A stretch of DNA of 18,672 nt, taken from positions 1-18,672 of the forward strand of contig DFWZ01000026.1 of the NCBI GenBank assembly GCA_002381565.1, in the 5' to 3' direction. How positions within the stretch are numbered: position 1 is the first letter of the stretch; each line of letters starts with the position of its first letter. The position numbers and the translations under genes are program-made. The notes under the pieces are model-generated. The model did no database searches and was not told where the DNA came from. It was given only the letters and a program-made list of their open reading frames with translations. This document shows positions 16,114 to 18,672 of the stretch, in pieces. Source of the DNA: Gallionella sp. UBA4121 (GTDB lineage: Bacteria > Pseudomonadota > Gammaproteobacteria > Burkholderiales > Gallionellaceae).

Positions 16114-16644
16114 TTATTTTGCGTTCAGTTTTGCCAGGGCCTCGCTTGCGGTCTGATCGTATCGCGCGCGTTCCTTTTTTGCAGCAAGATCCAGCGCATC
16201 GTTGATTTCCGGAAATTTCAGCGCAAGAATGCGAGCGGCCAGCATCCCGGCGTTCTTCGCGCCGTCCACTGCCACCGTGGCAACCGGCACGCCGGGCGGC
16301 ATCTGCACCGTTGAAAGCAGCGCATCCAGCCCGGACATGACACCTCCTGAGAGCGGCAGTCCGATCACAGGGAGCCTTGTATGGCCTGCGATGACGCCCG
16401 CGAGATGCGCCGCCAGACCAGCGCAGCCAATCAGCACCTGTACGCCTTCCCTGTGAGCGCGATTAATATAATCCAGCACCTTGTCCGGGGTGCGATGAGC
16501 GGAGGCCACCACGATTTCACTCTCGATGCCAAGTTCGCTTAAGGTATCGCGCACCTTGACTACAATGGGCAGATCATTGGGGCTGCCCGTCACGATGCCG
16601 ACCAGCGTTTTGCCTGTTGTCTTTTTATCCTGCGATTTTGTCAT
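16114..16644 (-). CDS. purE: PurE family AIR carboxylase / N5-CAIR mutase, divergent subfamily
   Basis: Catalyses formation of CAIR in purine synthesis, from N5-CAIR (class I) or from AIR + CO2 (class II). The 176 aa contain GSPND (20-24) where class I usually has GSxSD, SAHRTPDKV (48-56) with catalytic His50, GCAGLAAHLAGVIAG (73-87), and LDALLSTVQMPPGVPVATV (106-124). The pattern GLAAHL and the VDGAKNAG stretch resemble Gram-positive/archaeal PurE sequences more than the standard proteobacterial type seen in the broken copy at 9388-9874 (impression from memory). It stands 21 bp after the purC-CA fusion and 10 bp before the aldolase-Dabb gene. No purK is in the window. Confidence 0.9.
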   Translation of the reverse strand: MTKSQDKKTTGKTLVGIVTGSPNDLPIVVKVRDTLSELGIESEIVVASAHRTPDKVLDYINRAHREGVQVLIGCAGLAAHLAGVIAGHTRLPVIGLPLSGGVMSGLDALLSTVQMPPGVPVATVAVDGAKNAGMLAARILALKFPEINDALDLAAKKERARYDQTASEALAKLNAK

Positions 16645-16665
16645 GCCAATTGCTCCTTGTAAGTT

Positions 16666-18192
16666 TCAAAGTTGTTGAACCGGGAATGCTTCAAAGCTGT
16701 TGCTGCGCGGGTTATAGCGCAACAATTCCGCACGTTCCATATCGAAATACCAGCCGTGCAGCGCCAGTTTTTTTTGCGCGACCCGCTCCAGTATCCATGG
16801 AAAAGTAAGTAAATTATCCAGGGACACCAGTATAGCTTCCTGTTCGCAGGCGCGCGCCTGTGCCTCCCGGGATTCTCCAGGCATTCTGGACAGTACGCGG
16901 TTGCGCGCATGGCTGGCAACTTTCATCCAGCCGGAAATAAATCCTTCCTGGGGGGCTGTCGTCGTTGCCTGATTCAGCAATGCGTGGATGCCGCCGCATT
17001 GAGCGTGCCCCAGCACGATGATGTTTTCCACTTCCAGATGACACACGCCGAACTCGAGCGCAGCGCTGGTGCCGTGATAGTTGCCGCTGGTCTCGAAAGG
17101 CGGCACCAGATTGGCGACATTGCGTATGATAAATAAGTCGCCGGGGTCGCAGTCTGTGACAATGGCAGGGTCTACTCTGGAATCACAGCACCCGACCACG
17201 ATCGTCTTGGGAGATTGTCCCTGCCTGGCCAGACGTGCGAACAGCGAGTGGTTTTTATCATGCTGCTCGCTGCGAAAGCGCTGGTAGCCTGCGACCAGCT
17301 TGTCGATGTGGCTCTCGGTCAGGCGCTTGAAAGCCTCGCGGTATTTTTCGCCTGTTTTGGCTGCGACTTCAGGCGGCAACTCAGGCCCCGGCGCTTCTTT
17401 GTTCCAGTTGCTGGCCTCCAGCCAGTCGCGTACATACTGTTTGTCGAAACTGGGCGGATTGCTGCCCGGCTGGTATTGGTCCGCGGGCCAGAAGCGCGAC
17501 GAGTCGGGCGTCAACACCTCGTCGATCAGATAGAGCACACCTTCGCTATCCTGACCAAACTCGAATTTGGTATCGGCGATGATGATGCCTTTGGTTAAGG
17601 CAAAGGAAGCCGCCTCTTTATATAAGGCGATGCACACGTCGCGCACCTGAGCCGCCAGCTGATGACCCAGCAACTGTTCGGCTTTTTCATAGCTGATATT
17701 TTCGTCGTGCGCCCCGGCCTCTGCCTTGGTGGAAGGCGTGAACAAGGGTTCGGGCAGCCTGTCAGCCTCGCATAGACCTGCGGGCAATGGAATGCCGCAG
17801 ACGCTGCGGCTCGCCTTGTATTCCTTCCACCCTGAACCCACAAGATAACCGCGTACGATGGCCTCAATCGGCAGCGGTTTAAGTCGTTTCACGACAGTTG
17901 CGCGCTCTGTCACCTGATCGCGTTCGCTTGCCGCCACCACTGATTCAGGAGCTATGCCGGTGAGCTGGTTGGGGATGATGTGTTTAAGCCTGTCGAACCA
18001 GAAATTGGAAATGGCGGTCAGCACCGCACCTTTGCCGGGGATAGGGGAGGGGAGCACGACGTCGAAGGCGGACAAACGATCCGTTGTGACGATTAACAAA
18101 CGCTCATTGTCCACTTCGTAGATGTCGCGCACCTTGCCGCGATTGAGCAGCTTCAGACTTTTGATATTCGATTCTAAGAGTACACTGTTCAT
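16666..18192 (-). CDS. PurC-carbonic anhydrase fusion protein
   Basis: A single uninterrupted 508-aa frame. Residues 1-~293 are SAICAR synthetase (PurC): GKVRDIYEV (19-27), DRLSAFDV (38-45), EAIVRGYLVGSGW (110-122), IADTKFEFG (205-213), LIDEVLTPDSSRFW (222-235). Residues ~294-508 are a beta-carbonic anhydrase with Zn ligands Cys335 (GCCDSRVDP, with Asp337 and Arg339), His396 and Cys399 (LGHAQCGGI), and a closing LHGWYFDM. The junction is tight: PurC's last helix (YREAFKRL) runs into the carbonic anhydrase N-terminal helix (LVAGYQRFRSE) with no linker, exactly where the stand-alone PurC at 9940-10824 stops. Both active sites look complete. It heads a leftward operon with purE and the aldolase-Dabb gene. 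A weak GAGAA precedes the ATG, and the start matches the PurC family. Confidence 0.96.
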   Translation of the reverse strand: MNSVLLESNIKSLKLLNRGKVRDIYEVDNERLLIVTTDRLSAFDVVLPSPIPGKGAVLTAISNFWFDRLKHIIPNQLTGIAPESVVAASERDQVTERATVVKRLKPLPIEAIVRGYLVGSGWKEYKASRSVCGIPLPAGLCEADRLPEPLFTPSTKAEAGAHDENISYEKAEQLLGHQLAAQVRDVCIALYKEAASFALTKGIIIADTKFEFGQDSEGVLYLIDEVLTPDSSRFWPADQYQPGSNPPSFDKQYVRDWLEASNWNKEAPGPELPPEVAAKTGEKYREAFKRLTESHIDKLVAGYQRFRSEQHDKNHSLFARLARQGQSPKTIVVGCCDSRVDPAIVTDCDPGDLFIIRNVANLVPPFETSGNYHGTSAALEFGVCHLEVENIIVLGHAQCGGIHALLNQATTTAPQEGFISGWMKVASHARNRVLSRMPGESREAQARACEQEAILVSLDNLLTFPWILERVAQKKLALHGWYFDMERAELLRYNPRSNSFEAFPVQQL

Positions 18193-18215
18193 GTCAATTC
18201 TCGTAAAATAACCTT

Positions 18216-18623
18216 ATGGAAATCACCTGTTATCGGGACCTTGAAGTTGCCAGCGAACTGCGCACCTTGCCCGCTGCAACCTACAATCTGGCGCATACCC
18301 TGCTCGCCCGAAATTCAAATGGCTGTCTGTTCGTTCCTATTCGTGCTATGCAGTATCTGGCGATCCTGGATGCGGAAGAGTTCGTATTTCTCGACGGCGA
18401 ACGAAAATGCTGGATCGACATCGCCTGGCGTAATTTTCAGCCGCAAAGTCGCACGTCGCTTGACGAACCTGTGGCCTATCAGGCGCTTTACTATCAGACA
18501 ACTGCCGCCAGTCTCATGTCGCGCCTGCAAGTTGAATTTCCCCGCGCCTTGGGTGAGCTGGCCGCAAAGGGGCGACCGACAGGGTCAGCGCGCGTACTTA
18601 AATTCCCCGCAACCGAACGCTGA
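18216..18623 (+). CDS. Hypothetical protein, 135 aa
   Basis: Not recognised. The product is soluble, without a signal peptide or membrane span, mixed alpha/beta in appearance, with several aromatic residues (CWIDIAWRNF, AYQALYY) and a basic C-terminus (KFPATER). It is divergent from the purC-CA operon with only 23 bp between the starts, so at least one promoter must lie inside a gene. No good Shine-Dalgarno is visible before the ATG; a later start is possible. Codon use and composition resemble the neighbours, and the frame is open for the full length, which supports it being real. Confidence 0.65.
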   Translation: MEITCYRDLEVASELRTLPAATYNLAHTLLARNSNGCLFVPIRAMQYLAILDAEEFVFLDGERKCWIDIAWRNFQPQSRTSLDEPVAYQALYYQTTAASLMSRLQVEFPRALGELAAKGRPTGSARVLKFPATER

Positions 18624-18624
18624 T

Positions 18625-18672
18625 TCAGTCGTCGTCGCCCAGTTCAGGATCCCAGCCATTCGCTTTTGCATA
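18625..18672 (-). CDS. 3' end of an unidentified gene (cut by window edge)
   Basis: Sixteen codons on the minus strand, reading YAKANGWDPELGDDD then TGA, run in from the window edge. The acidic tail looks like a real C-terminus, and the stop lies 1 bp from the convergent 18216-18623 stop, a typical tail-to-tail packing. Too short to name. Confidence 0.5.
   Translation of the reverse strand, partial: YAKANGWDPELGDDD

Overview
The window looks like the chromosome of a betaproteobacterial chemolithoautotroph, most like the Gallionellaceae/Nitrosomonadales. This is an inference from gene content: a class IIB Calvin-type aldolase, form II RuBisCO with its CbbQ/CbbO activase and a divergent CbbR, and the purine genes that sit beside pyk-fba in many Betaproteobacteria. 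There are no insertion sequences, tRNAs, rRNAs or CRISPR arrays that I can see.

Region 1 (1-9327) is central carbon metabolism: the 3' part of pyk, fba/cbbA with a clear bidirectional terminator, cbbR reading leftward, a divergent cbbR/cbbM regulatory region with large dyads, cbbM with its own terminator, cbbQ, cbbO and fbp. Between cbbO and fbp lie two decayed echoes of the last ~85 bp of cbbO, each ending at an equivalent stop codon.

Region 2 (9388-11543) reads rightward: a purE broken by two frameshifts, an intact purC, and a beta-carbonic anhydrase gene whose ATG overlaps the purC stop (ATGA).

Region 3 (11587-14928) holds ordinary genes: a DUF4124 envelope protein and pyrE (leftward), then xth (exonuclease III), a DUF4337 membrane protein and a PAP2 phosphatase (rightward).

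Region 4 (14925-18192, leftward) is the most unusual part. It is a compact three-gene operon: a PurC-carbonic anhydrase fusion protein (508 aa), an intact PurE of a different subfamily from the broken one, and a class II aldolase fused to a C-terminal Dabb (alpha/beta-barrel) domain. The fusion joins the same two proteins that are separate but translationally overlapped in region 2. The window ends with an unrecognised 135-aa ORF and the 3' end of a convergent gene.

Taken together, the two purE/purC/carbonic-anhydrase sets suggest a module that couples inorganic carbon interconversion to the CO2-dependent AIR-to-CAIR-to-SAICAR steps of purine synthesis, embedded next to CO2-fixation genes. 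The coupling is a hypothesis. The fusion and the repeated gene association are directly visible.
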